Shown here piece after piece: positions 37,387 to 47,853 of a DNA stretch of 64,000 nucleotides. The DNA lies in contig JBBELK010001103.1 in NCBI GenBank assembly GCA_037783545.1, positions 1 to 64,000 of the forward strand, written 5' to 3'. The translations under genes and the position numbers were made by a program. Origin of the DNA: Henricia sp. BOLD:AAB3569. Its lineage: Eukaryota > Echinodermata > Asteroidea > Spinulosida > Echinasteridae. The notes beneath the pieces were generated by a model. The model saw only the letters and a list, made by a program, of their open reading frames with translations, was not told the DNA's origin and ran no database searches. Every line of letters begins with the position of its first letter. Within the stretch, counting starts at the first letter, position 1.

Positions 37387-38698
37387 ATGACAAGTGCGCA
37401 ATATAGAGAGTTTAGGGCATGCAAAATTTGAAGTTCGTCGGAACATTTTTCGACCTCCAAATTTGCCGACGTTTGGACCACACTTTGACCAAATTGCCGA
37501 GCCAAACTGCGGTGCGTTAACGACAGTCCGAATGACTGAGCATGCGCACAACTCAGGAGTACCCCAAAGAGGTGTGTACAGACAGCCACGGTTTGCGTGA
37601 GAGCAGTCAGGAAGCCTCAACCCAGTTTTTTCTAAACTTTGAAATTTCTCTGCCATTTCCCGGCGAAAGTCTGTCAATTGTTTTATGACAAGTGCGCAAT
37701 ATAGAGAGTTTAGGGCATGCAAAATTTGAAGTTCGTCGGAACATTTTTCGACCTCCAATTTTGCCGACGTTTGGACCACACTTTGACCAAATTGCCGAGC
37801 CAAACTGCGGTGCGTTAACGACAGTCCGAATGACTGAGCCTGCGCACAACTCAGGAGTACCCCAAAGAGGTGTGTACAGACAGCCACGGTTTGCGTGAGA
37901 GCAGTCAGGAAGCCTCAACCCAGTTTTTTCTAAACTTTGAAATTTCTCTGCCATTTCGCTGCGAAAGTCTGTCAATTTTTTATGACAAGTGCGCAATATA
38001 GAGAGTTTAGGGCATGCAAAATTTGAAGTTCGTCGGAACATTTTTCGACCTCCAAATTTGCCGACGTTTGGACCACACTTTGACCAAATTGCCGAGCCAA
38101 ACTGCGGTGCGTTAACGACAGTCCGAATGACTGAGCATGCGCACAACTCAGGAGTACCCCAAAGAGGTGTGTACAGACAGCCACGGTTTGCGTGAGAGCA
38201 GTCAGGAAGCCTCAACCCAGTTTTTTCTAAACTTTGAAATTTCTCTGCCATTTCCCGGCGAAAGTCTGTCAATTTTTTATGACAAGTGCGCAATATAGAG
38301 AGTTTAGGGCATGCAAAATTTGAAGTTCGTCGGAACATTTTTCGACCTCCAAATTTGCCGACGTTTGGACCACACTTTGACCAAATTGCCGAGCCAAACT
38401 GCGGTGCGTTAACGACAGTCCGAATGACTGAGCATGCGCACAACTCAGGAGTACCCCAAAGAGGTGTGTACAGACAGCCACGGTTTACGTGAGAGCAGTC
38501 AGGAAGCATCAACCCAGTTTTTTCTAAACTTTGAAATTTCTCTGCCATTTCCCGGCGAAAGTCTGTCAATTTTTTATGACAAGTGCGCAATATAGAGAGT
38601 TTAGGGCATGCAAAATTTGAAGTTCGTCGGAACATTTTTCGACCTCCAAATTTGCCGACGTTTGGACCACACTTTGACCAAATTGCCTTTTTCTAAAA

Positions 38699-38722
38699 TG
38701 TTTTATTCGTCCGAATAAAACA
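38699..38722. repeat. Perfect 11-bp inverted repeat near insert's left edge
   Basis: The arms 'tgttttattcg' (38699-38709) and 'cgaataaaaca' (38712-38722) are exact reverse complements around a 2-base centre, eleven bases inside the left junction. This could be a cruciform-prone break site, a hairpin or a remnant of an element end. No matching copy lies at the right junction, so it is not a terminal inverted repeat pair. Confidence 0.9.
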
Positions 38723-38771
38723 CGCTAACCAGTCCAACGTTGTTACCGATAGAACCAGTGTTTCAGCCGTT

Positions 38772-38980
38772 GTCGTTGCCAGTCCAGGTCATTTATCCAC
38801 TAAGCGTTCGCCGTTATTGCCAAATTTCCTCATTCGTAGTCGTTGCCAGTCCAGGTCATTTATCCACCAATTGTTCGCCGTTATTGCCAAATTTCCTCAT
38901 TCGTTGTCGTTGCCAGTCCAGGTCATTTATCCACCAAATTTCCTCATTCGTTGTCGTTGCCAATCCAGGTCATTATCCGG
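38772..38980 (+). repeat. 67-bp minisatellite inside the insert
   Basis: Two full 67-bp units (38772-38838 and 38839-38905) begin 'gtcgttgccagtccaggtc' and differ at only a few positions. A third (38906-38952) lacks 20 bp, apparently lost between short 'ccaa' repeats. A partial fourth begins at 38953 and is more diverged ('gccaatccaggtc'). The core 'ccagtccaggtc' recurs more degenerately outside this stretch, near 38727, 39008, 39030 and 39092. The whole first two-thirds of the insert may therefore have grown from one short motif. Confidence 0.92.
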
Positions 38981-39323
38981 CGAGTATTCTCCATCACAAT
39001 CATCACCAATCTTGGTCGATCGTGTCCGAGTATCAGGTCATATCCTTCGAGAAGCACCACAGGTACATCCTCATAAAACCACAATCGTCACCAGTCCAGG
39101 TCTGGAAGAATCAAGACCGCAGACTCGGATCCAATCGTGTTCCAAAATTGCATCGGCGTTCCCCGTGACGTACGTACTGGTCACTCCATCATTGAGCAAC
39201 GTTCCAGGACATCACGGGATTCCGCGAAAAACTCCTCCAAACTACCTATGTGCAAGGGTAGTCCTTTGGAAAGCGGTCATCACAGGCCAGCGAGGAAAGA
39301 ACCCGTACGCCAACCCGACCGCC

Positions 39324-39373
39324 CCAAACTGCGGTGCGTTAACGACCGAGCCAAACTGCGGTGCGTTAACGAC
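39324..39373 (+). repeat. 27-bp duplication of satellite sequence at right junction
   Basis: A 23-base satellite segment that starts 'ccaaactgcgg' and ends 'gttaacgac' is present at 39324-39346 and again at 39351-39373, separated by 'cgag'. Ordinary monomers have it once. The extra copy directly abuts the insert, so it probably arose during the insertion or its repair. It is not a normal target-site duplication, because the left flank does not carry the same segment. Confidence 0.92.
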
Positions 39374-42210
39374 AGTCCGAATTACTGAGCATGCGCACAA
39401 CTCAGGAGTACCCCAAAGAGGTGTGTACAGACAGCCACGGTTTGCGTGAGAGCAGTCAGGAAGCCTCAACCCAGTTTTTTCTAAACTTTGAAATTTCTCT
39501 GCCATTTCCCGGCGAAAGTCTGTCAATTTTTTATGACAAGTGCGCAATATAGAGAGTTTAGGGCAAGCCATGCAAAATTTGAAGTTCGTCGGAACATTTT
39601 TCGACCTCCAAATTTGCCGACGTTTGGACCACACTTTGACCAAATTGCCGAGCTAAACTGCGGTGCGTTAACGACAGTCCGAATGACTGAGCATGCGCAC
39701 AACTCAGGAGTACCCCAAAGAGGTGTGTACAGACAGCCACGGTTTGCGTGAGAGCAGTCAGGAAGCCTCAACCCAGTTTTTTCTAAACTTTGAAATTTCT
39801 CTGCCATTTCCCGGCGAAAGTCTGTCAATTTTTTATGACAAGTGCGCAATATAGAGAGTTTAGGGCATGCAAAATTTGAAGTTCGTCGGAACATTTTTCG
39901 ACCTCCAAATTTGCCGACGTTTGGACCACACTTTGACCAAATTGCCGAGCCAAACTGCGGTGCGTTAACGACAGTCCGAATGACTGAGCATGCGCACAAC
40001 TCAGGAGTACCCCAAAGAGGTGTGTACAGACAGCCACGGTTTGCGTGAGAGCAGTCAGGAAGCCTCAACCCAGTTTTTTCTAAACTTTGAAATTTCTCTG
40101 CCATTTCCTGGCGAAAGTCTGTCAATTTTTTATGACAAGTGCGCAATATAGAGAGTTTAGGGCATGCAAAATTTGAAGTTCGTCGGAACATTTTTCGACC
40201 TCCAAATTTGCCGACGTTTGGACCACACTTTGACCAAATTGCCGAGCCAAACTGCGGTGCGTTAACGACAGTCCGAATGACTGAGCATGCGCACAACTCA
40301 GGAGTACCCCAAAGAGGTGTGTACAGACAGCCACGGTTTGCGTGAGAGCAGTCAGGAAGCCTCAACCCAGTTTTTTCTAAACTTTGAAATTTCTCTGCCA
40401 TTTCCCGGCGAAAGTCTGTCAATTTTTTATAACAAGTGCGCAATATAGAGAGTTTAGGGCATGCAAAATTTGAAGTTCGTCGGAACATTTTTCGACCTCC
40501 AAATTTGCCGACGTTTGGACCACACTTTGACCAAATTGCCGAGCCAAACTGCGGTGCGTTAACGACAGTCCGAATGACTGAGCATGCGCACAACTCAGGA
40601 GTACCCCAAAGAGGTGTGTACAGACAGCCACGGTTTGCGTGAGAGCAGTCAGGAAGCCTCAACCCAGTTTTTTCTAAACTTTGAAATTTCTCTGCCATTT
40701 CCGGGCGAAAGTCTGTCAATTTTTTATGACAAGTGCGCAATATAGAGAGTTTAGGGCATGCAAAATTTGAAGTTCGTCGGAACATTTTTCGACCTCCAAA
40801 TTTGCCGACGTTTGGACCACACTTTGACCAAATTGCCGAGCCAAACTGCGGTGCGTTAACGACAGTCCGAATGACTGAGCATGCGCACAACTCAGGAGTA
40901 CCCCAAAGAGGTGTGTACAGACAGCCACGGTTTGCGTGAGAGCAGTCAGGAAGCCTCAACCAAGTTTTTTCTAAACTTTGACATTTCTCTGCCATTTCCC
41001 GGCGAAAGTCTGTCAATTTTTTATGACAAGTGCGCAATATAGAGAGTTTAGGGCATGCAAAATTTGAAGTTCGTCGGAACATTTTTCGACCTCCAAATTT
41101 GCCGACGTTTGGACCACACTTTGACCAAATTGCCGAGCCAAACTGCGGTGCGTTAACGACAGTCCGAATGACTGAGCATGCGCACAACTCAGGAGTACCC
41201 CAAAGAGGTGTGTACAGACAGCCACGGTTTGCGTGAGAGCAGTCAGGAAGCCTCAACCCAGTTTTTTCTAAACTTTGAAATTTCTCTGCCATTTCCCGGC
41301 GAAAGTCTGTCAATTTTTTATGACAAGTGCGCAATATAGAGAGTTTAGGGCATGCAAAATTTGAAGTTCGTCGGAACATTTTTCGACCTCCAAATTTGCC
41401 GACGTTTGGACCACACTTTGACTAAATTGCCGAGCCAAACTGCGGTGCGTTAACGACAGTCCGAATGACTGAGCATGCGCACAACTCAGGAGTACCCCAA
41501 AGAGGTGTGTACAGACAGCCACGGTTTGCGTGAGAGCAGTCAGGAAGCCTCAACCCAGTTTTTTCTAAACTTTGAAATTTCTCTGCCATTTCCCGGCGAA
41601 AGTCTGTCAATTTTTTATGACAAGTGCGCAATATAGAGAGTTTAGGGCATGCAAAATTTGAAGTTCGTCGGAACATTTTTCGACCTCCAAATTTGCCGAC
41701 GTTTGGACCACACTTTGACCAAATTGCCGAGCCAAACTGCGGTGCGTTAACGACAGCCCGAATGACTGAGCATGCGCACAACTCATGAGTACCCCAAAGA
41801 GGTGTGTACAGACAGCCACGGTTTGCGTGAGAGCAGTCAGGAAGCCTCAACCCAGTTTTTTCTAAACTTTGAAATTTCTCTGCCATTTCCCGGCGAAAGT
41901 CTGTCAATTTTTTATGACAAGTGCGCAATCTAGAGAGTTTAGGGCATGCAAAATTTGATGTTCGTCGGAACATTTTTCGACCTCCAAATTTGCCGACGTT
42001 TGGACCACACTTTGACCAAATTGCCGAGCCAAACTGCGGTGCGTTAACGACAGTCCGAATGACTGAGCATGCGCACAACTCAGGAGTACCCCAAAGAGGT
42101 GTGTACAGACAGCCACGGTTTGCGTGAGAGCAGTCAGGAAGCCTCAACCCAGTTTTTTCTAAACTTTGAAATTTCTCTGCCATTTCCCGGCGAAAGTCTG
42201 TCAATTTTTT

Positions 42211-44289
42211 ATGACAAGTGCGCAATATAGAGAGTTTAGGGCATGCAAAATTTGAAGTTCGTCGGAACATTTTTCGACCTCCAAATTTGCCGACGTTTGG
42301 ACCACACTTTGACCAAATTGCCGAGCCAAACTGCGGTGCGTTAACGACAGTCCGAATGACTGAGCATGCGCACAACTCAGGAGTACCCCAAAGAGGTGTG
42401 TACAGACAGCCACGGTTTGCGTGAGAGCAGTCAGGAAGCCTCAACCCAGTTTTTTCTTAACTTTGAAATTTCTCTGCCATTTCCCGGCGAAAGTCTGTCA
42501 ATTTTTTATGACAAGTGCGCAATATAGAGAGTTTAGGGCATGCAAAATTTGAAGTTCGTCGGAACATTTTTCGACCTCCAAATTTGCCGACGTTTGGACC
42601 ACACTTTGACCAAGGTGCCGAGCCAAACTGCGGTGCGTTAACGACAGCCCGAATGACTGAGCATGCGCACAACTCAGGAGTACCCCAAAGAGGTGTGTAC
42701 AGACAGCCACGGTTTGCGTGAGAGCAGTCAGGAAGCCTCAACCCAGTTTTCTCTAAACTTTGAAATTTCTCTGCCATTTCCCGGCGAAAGTCTGTCAATT
42801 TTTTATGACAAGTGCGCAATCTAGAGAGTTTAGGGCATGCAAAATTTGATGTTCGTCGGAACATTTTTCGACCTCCAAATTTGCCGACGTTTGGACCACA
42901 CTTTGACCAAATTGCCGAGCCAAACTGCGGTGCGTTAACGACAGTCCGAATGACTGAGCATGCGCACAACTCAGGAGTACCCCAAAGAGGTGTGTACAGA
43001 CAGCCACGGTTTGCGTGAGAGCAGTCAGGAAGCATCAACCCAGTTTTTTCTAAACTTTGAAATTTCTCTGCCATTTCCCGGCGAAAGTCTGTCAATTTTT
43101 TATGACAAGTGCGCAATATAGAGAGTTTAGGGCATGCAAAATTTGAAGTTCGTCGGAACATTTTTCGACCTCCAAATTTGCCGACGTTTGGACCACACTT
43201 TGACCAAATTGCCGAGCCAAACTGCGGTGCGTTAACGACAGTCCGAATGACTGAGCATGCGCACAACTCAGGAGTACCCCAAAGAGGTGTGTACAGACAG
43301 CCACGGTTTGCGTGAGAGCAGTCAGGAAGCCTCAACCCAGTTTTTTCTAAACTTTGAAATTTCTCTGCCATTTCCCGGCGAAAGTCTGTCAATTTTTTAT
43401 GACAAGTGCGCAATATAGAGAGTTTAGGGCATGCAAAATTTGAAGTTCGTCGGAACATTTTTCGACCTCCAAATTTGCCGACGTTTGGACCACACTTTGA
43501 CCAAATTGCCGAGCCAAACTGCGGTGCGTTAACGACAGTCCGAATGACTGAGCATGCGCACAACTCAGGAGTACCCCAAAGAGGTGTGTACAGACAGCCA
43601 CGGTTTGCGTGAGAGCAGTCAGGAAGCCTCAACCCAGTTTTTTCTTAACTTTGAAATTTCTCTGCCATTTCCCGGCGAAAGTCTGTCAATTTTTTATGAC
43701 AAGTGCGCAATATAGAGAGTTTAGGGCATGCAAAATTTGAAGTTCGTCGGAACATTTTTCGACCTCCAAATTTGCCGACGTTTGGACCACACTTTGACCA
43801 AGGTGCCGAGCCAAACTGCGGTGCGTTAACGACAGCCCGAATGACTGAGCATGCGCACAACTCAGGAGTACCCCAAAGAGGTGTGTACAGACAGCCACGG
43901 TTTGCGTGAGAGCAGTCAGGAAGCCTCAACCCAGTTTTTTCTAAACTTTGAAATTTCTCTGCCATTTCCCGGCGAAAGTCTGTCAATTTTGTATGACAAG
44001 TGCGCAATCTAGAGAGTTTAGGGCATGCAAAATTTGATGTTCGTCGGAACATTTTTCGACCTCCAAATTTGCCGACGTTTGGACCACACTTTGACCAAAT
44101 TGCCAAGCCAAACTGCGGTGCGTTAACGACAGTCCGAATGACTGAGCATGCGCACAACTCAGGAGTACCCCAAAGAGGTGTGTACAGACAGCCACGGTTT
44201 GCGTGAGAGCAGTCAGGAAGCATCAACCCAGTTTTTTCTAAACTTTGAAATTTCTCTGCCATTTCCCGGCGAAAGTCTGTCAATTTTTT
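42211..44289 (+). repeat. Three-unit string duplicated at 1188-bp spacing
   Basis: A unit followed by 'tttttcttaactttg' (42451, 43640), a unit with both 'gaccaaggtgcc' and 'cagcccgaa', and a unit with 'gcaatctagagag' plus 'tttgatgttcg' occur in that order from 42211 and from 43399. The spacing is 1188 bp (4 x 297). The rare 'gaagcatcaaccc' variant (43031, 44219) follows in both. A partial relative of the last two units lies at about 41617-42210. Confidence 0.87.
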
Positions 44290-46071
44290 ATGACAAGTGC
44301 GCAATATAGAGAGTTTAGGGCATGCAAAATTTGAAGTTCGTCGGAACATTTTTCGACCTCCAAATTTGCCGACGTTTGGACCACACTTTGACCAAATTGC
44401 CGAGCCAAACTGCGGTGCGTTAACGACAGTCCGAATGACTAAGCATGCGCACAACTCAGGAGTACCCCAAAGAGGTGTGTACAGACAGCCACGGTTTGCG
44501 TGAGAGCAGTCAGGAAGCCTCAACCCAGTTTTTTCTAAACTTTGAAATTCCTCTGCCATTTCCCGGCGAAAGTCTGTCAATTTTTTATGACAAGTGCGCA
44601 ATATAGAGAGTTCAGGGCATGCAAAATTTGAAGTTCGTCGGAACATTTTTCGACCTCCAAATTTGCCGACGTTTGGACCACACTTTGACCAAATTGCCGA
44701 GCCAAACTGCGGTGCGTTAACGACAGTCCGAATGACTGAGCATGCGCACAACTCAGGAGTACCCCAAAAAGGTGTGTACAGACAGCCACGGTTTGCGTGA
44801 GAGCAGTCAGGAAGCCTCAACCCAGTTTTTTCTAAACTTTGAAATTTCTCTGCCATTTCCCGGCGAAAGTCTGTCAATTTTTTATGACAAGTGCGCAATA
44901 TAGAGAGTTTAAGGCATGCACAATTTGAAGTTCGTCGGAACATTTTTCGACCTCCAAATTTGCCGACGTTTGGACCACACTTTGACCAAATTGCCGAGCC
45001 AAACTGCGGTGCGTTAACGACAGTCCGAATGACTGAGCATGCGCACAACTCAGGAGTACCCCAAAGAGGTGTGTACAGACAGCCACGGTTTGCGTGAGAG
45101 CAGTCAGGAAGCCTCAACCCAGTTTTTTCTAAACTTTGAAATTTCTCTGCCATTTCCCGGCGAAAGTCTGTCAATTTTTTATGACAAGTGCGCAATATAG
45201 AGAGTTTAGGGCATGCAAAATTTGAAGTTCGTCGGAACATTTTTCGACCTCCAAATTTGCCGACGTTTGGACCACACTTTGACCAAATTGCCGAGCCACA
45301 CTGCGGTGCGTTAACGACAGTCCGAATGACTGAGCATGCGCACAACTCAGGAGTACCCCAAAGAGGTGTGTACAGACAGCCACGGTTTGCGTGAGAGCAG
45401 TCAGGAAGCCTCAACCCAGTTTTTTCTAAACTTTGAAATTTCTCTGCCATTTCCCGGCGAAAGTCTGTCAATTTTTTATGACAAGTGCGCAATATAGAGA
45501 GTTTAGGGCATGCAAAATTTGAAGTTCGTCGGAACATTTTTCGACCTCCAAATTTGCCGACGTTTGGACCACACTTTGACCAAATTGCCGAGCCAAACTG
45601 CGGTGCGTTAACGACAGTCCGAATGACTGAGCATGCGCACAACTCAGGAGTACCCCAAAGAGGTGTGTACAGACAGCCACGGTTTGCGTGAGAGCAGTCA
45701 GGAAGCCTCAACCCAGTTTTTTCTAAACTTTGAAATTTCTCTGCCATTTCCCGGCGAAAGTCTGTCAATTTTTTATGACAAGTGCGCAATATAGAGAGTT
45801 TAGGGCATGCAAAATTTGAAGTTCGTCGGAACATTTTTCGACCTCCAAATTTGCCGACGTTTGGACCACACTTTGACCAAATTGCCGAGCCAAACTGCGG
45901 TGCGTTAACGACAGTCCGAATGACTGAGCATGCGCACAACTCAGGAGTACCCCAAAGAGGTGTGTACAGACAGCCACGGTTTGCGTGAGAGCAGTCAGGA
46001 AGCCTCAACCCAGTTTTTTCTAAACTTTGAAATTTCTCTGCCATTTCCCGGCGAAAGTCTGTCAATTTTTT

Positions 46072-47853
46072 ATGACAAGTGCGCAATATAGAGAGTTTAG
46101 GGCATGCAAAATTTGAAGTTCGTCGGAACATTTTTCGACCTCCAAATTTGCCGACGTTTGGACCACACTTTGACCAAATTGCCGAGCCAAACTGCGGTGC
46201 GTTAACGACAGTCCGAATGACTGGGCATGCGCACAACTCAGGAATACCCCAAAGAGGTGTGTACAGACAGCCACGGTTTGCGTGAGAGCAGTCAGGAAGC
46301 CTCAACCCAGTTTTTTCTAAACTTTGAAATTTCTCTGCCATTTCCCGGCGAAAGTCTGTCAATTTTTTATGACAAGTGCGCAATATAGAGAGTTTAGGGC
46401 ATGCAAACTTTGAAGTTCGTCGGAACATTTTTCGACCTCCAAATTTGCCGACGTTTGGACCACACTTTGACCAAATTGCCGAGCCAAACTGCGGTGCGTT
46501 AACGACAGTCCGAATGACTGAGCATGCGCACAACTCAGGAGTACCCCAAAGAGGTGTGTACAGACAGCCACGGTTTGCGTGAGAGCAGTCAGGAAGCCTC
46601 AACCCAGTTTTTTCTAAACTTTGAAATTTCTCTGCCATTTCCCGGCGAAAGTCTGTCAATTTTTTATGACAAGTGCGCAATATAGAGAGTTTAGGGCATG
46701 CAAAATTTGAAGTTCGTCGGAACATTTTTCGACCTCCAAATTTGCCGACGTTTGGACCACACTTTGACCAAATTGCCGAGCCAAACTGCGGTGCGTTAAC
46801 GACAGTCCGAATGACTGAGCATGCGCACAACTCAGGAGTACCCCAAAGAGGTGTGTACAGACAGCCACGGTTTGCGTGAGAGCAGTCAGGAAGCCTCAAC
46901 CCAGTTTTTTCTAAACTTTGAAATTTCTCTGCCATTTCCCGGCGAAAGTCTGTCAATTTTTTATGACAAGTGCGCAATATAGAGAGTTTAGGGCATGCAA
47001 AATTTGAAGTTCGTCGGAACATTTTTCGACCTCCAAATTTGCCGACGTTTGGACCACACTTTGACCAAATTGCCGAGCCAAACTGCGGTGCGTTAACGAC
47101 AGTCCGAATGACTGAGCATGCGCACAACTCAGGAATACCCCAAAGAGGTGTGTACAGACAGCCACGGTTTGCGTGAGAGCAGTCAGGAAGCCTCAACCCA
47201 GTTTTTTCTAAACTTTGAAATTTCTCTGCCATTTCCCGGCGAAAGTCTGTCAATTTTTTATGACAAGTGCGCAATATAGACAGTTTAGGGCATGCAAACT
47301 TTGAAGTTCGTCGGAACATTTTTCGACCTCCAAATTTGCCGACGTTTGGACCACACTTTGACCAAATTGCCGAGCCAAACTGCGGTGCGTTAACGACAGT
47401 CCGAATGACTGAGCATGCGCACAACTCAGGAGTACCCCAAAGAGGTGTGTACAGACAGCCACGGTTTGCGTGAGAGCAGTCAGGAAGCCTCAACTCAGTT
47501 GTTTCTAAACTTTGAAATTTCTCTGCCATTTCCCGGCGAAAGTCTGTCAATTTTTTATGACAAGTGCGCAATATAGAGAGTTTAGGGCATGCAAAATTTG
47601 AAGTTCGTCGGAACATTTTTCGACCTCCAAATTTGCCGACGTTTGGACCACACTTTGACCAAATTGCCGAGCCAAACTGCGGTGCGTTAACGACAGTCCG
47701 AATGACTGAGCATGCGCACAACTCAGGAGTACCCCAAAGAGGTGTGTACAGACAGCCACGGTTTGCGTGAGAGCAGTCAGGAAGCCTCAACCCAGTTTTT
47801 TCTAAACTTTGAAATTTCTCTGCCATTTCCCGGCGAAAGTCTGTAAATTTTTT
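46072..47853 (+). repeat. 3-monomer duplication, with a further copy at 52.0-52.9 kb
   Basis: The order of a unit with 'caggaatacccc', a unit with 'gcaaacttt' and an ordinary unit occurs at 46072-46962 and 46963-47853. The second copy's middle unit carries 'atagacagttt' and is followed by 'cagttgtttct'. Exactly these rare variants reappear at about 52328 and 52548, roughly 5051 bp (17 units) downstream, again after a 'caggaatacccc' unit. This is the first place, reading left to right, where the 'gcaaacttt' subfamily that dominates the right end appears. Confidence 0.83.

Larger units (their letters stand above)
1..38687 (+). repeat. 297-bp satellite array, left block (about 130 monomers)
   Basis: Head-to-tail tandem copies of one 297-bp monomer fill this block with no gap, inversion or foreign sequence. 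The period is seen directly: landmark words such as 'atgacaagtgcgcaatatag' and 'ggtgtgtacagacagccac' recur every 297 bases, with only occasional shifts of one to a few bases. Neighbouring monomers usually differ at zero to three positions, so the array is strongly homogenised. The first monomer is cut by the window edge, so the array continues upstream. In the first 12 kb I noticed only about seven single-base indels. There are no genes in this block. Known satellite biology suggests centromeric, pericentromeric or subtelomeric heterochromatin; which of these cannot be read from the sequence. Confidence 0.98.
38688..39323. other. Unidentified insert within one satellite monomer
   Basis: About 636 bp that bears no resemblance to the satellite, apart from a possible 10-bp match ('tttttctaaa') at its left edge. 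The left junction follows 'accaaattgcc'; the right junction leads into 'ccaaactgcgg'. I see no terminal inverted repeats, no clear target-site duplication and no poly(A) tail, so it does not look like a complete transposon. Its first 420 bp is built of degenerate copies of a motif close to 'ccagtccaggtcatttatcc'; the last 210 bp is unique sequence. Forward frames are open for up to about 200 codons in places but show no recognisable domain, and the longest open stretch runs into satellite. It could be a transposon fragment, captured filler DNA or DNA from the array's original flank. Confidence 0.85.

Noticed and set aside
38688-39323. Insert as a complete DNA transposon or SINE
   Set aside because: No terminal inverted repeats, no target-site duplication, no poly(A) tail and no transposase-like frame. 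The internal palindrome is present at one side only.
38740-39449. Forward open frames of about 140-210 codons across the insert
   Set aside because: They lack a convincing ATG start, are low-complexity because of the minisatellite, show no recognisable domain, and the longer one ends inside satellite DNA.
39545-39575. Extra 'aagcc' in 'gggcaagccatgc' as an insertion footprint
   Set aside because: It is a lone 5-bp gain in one unit close to the insert. A small slippage or repair event explains it without a second element.
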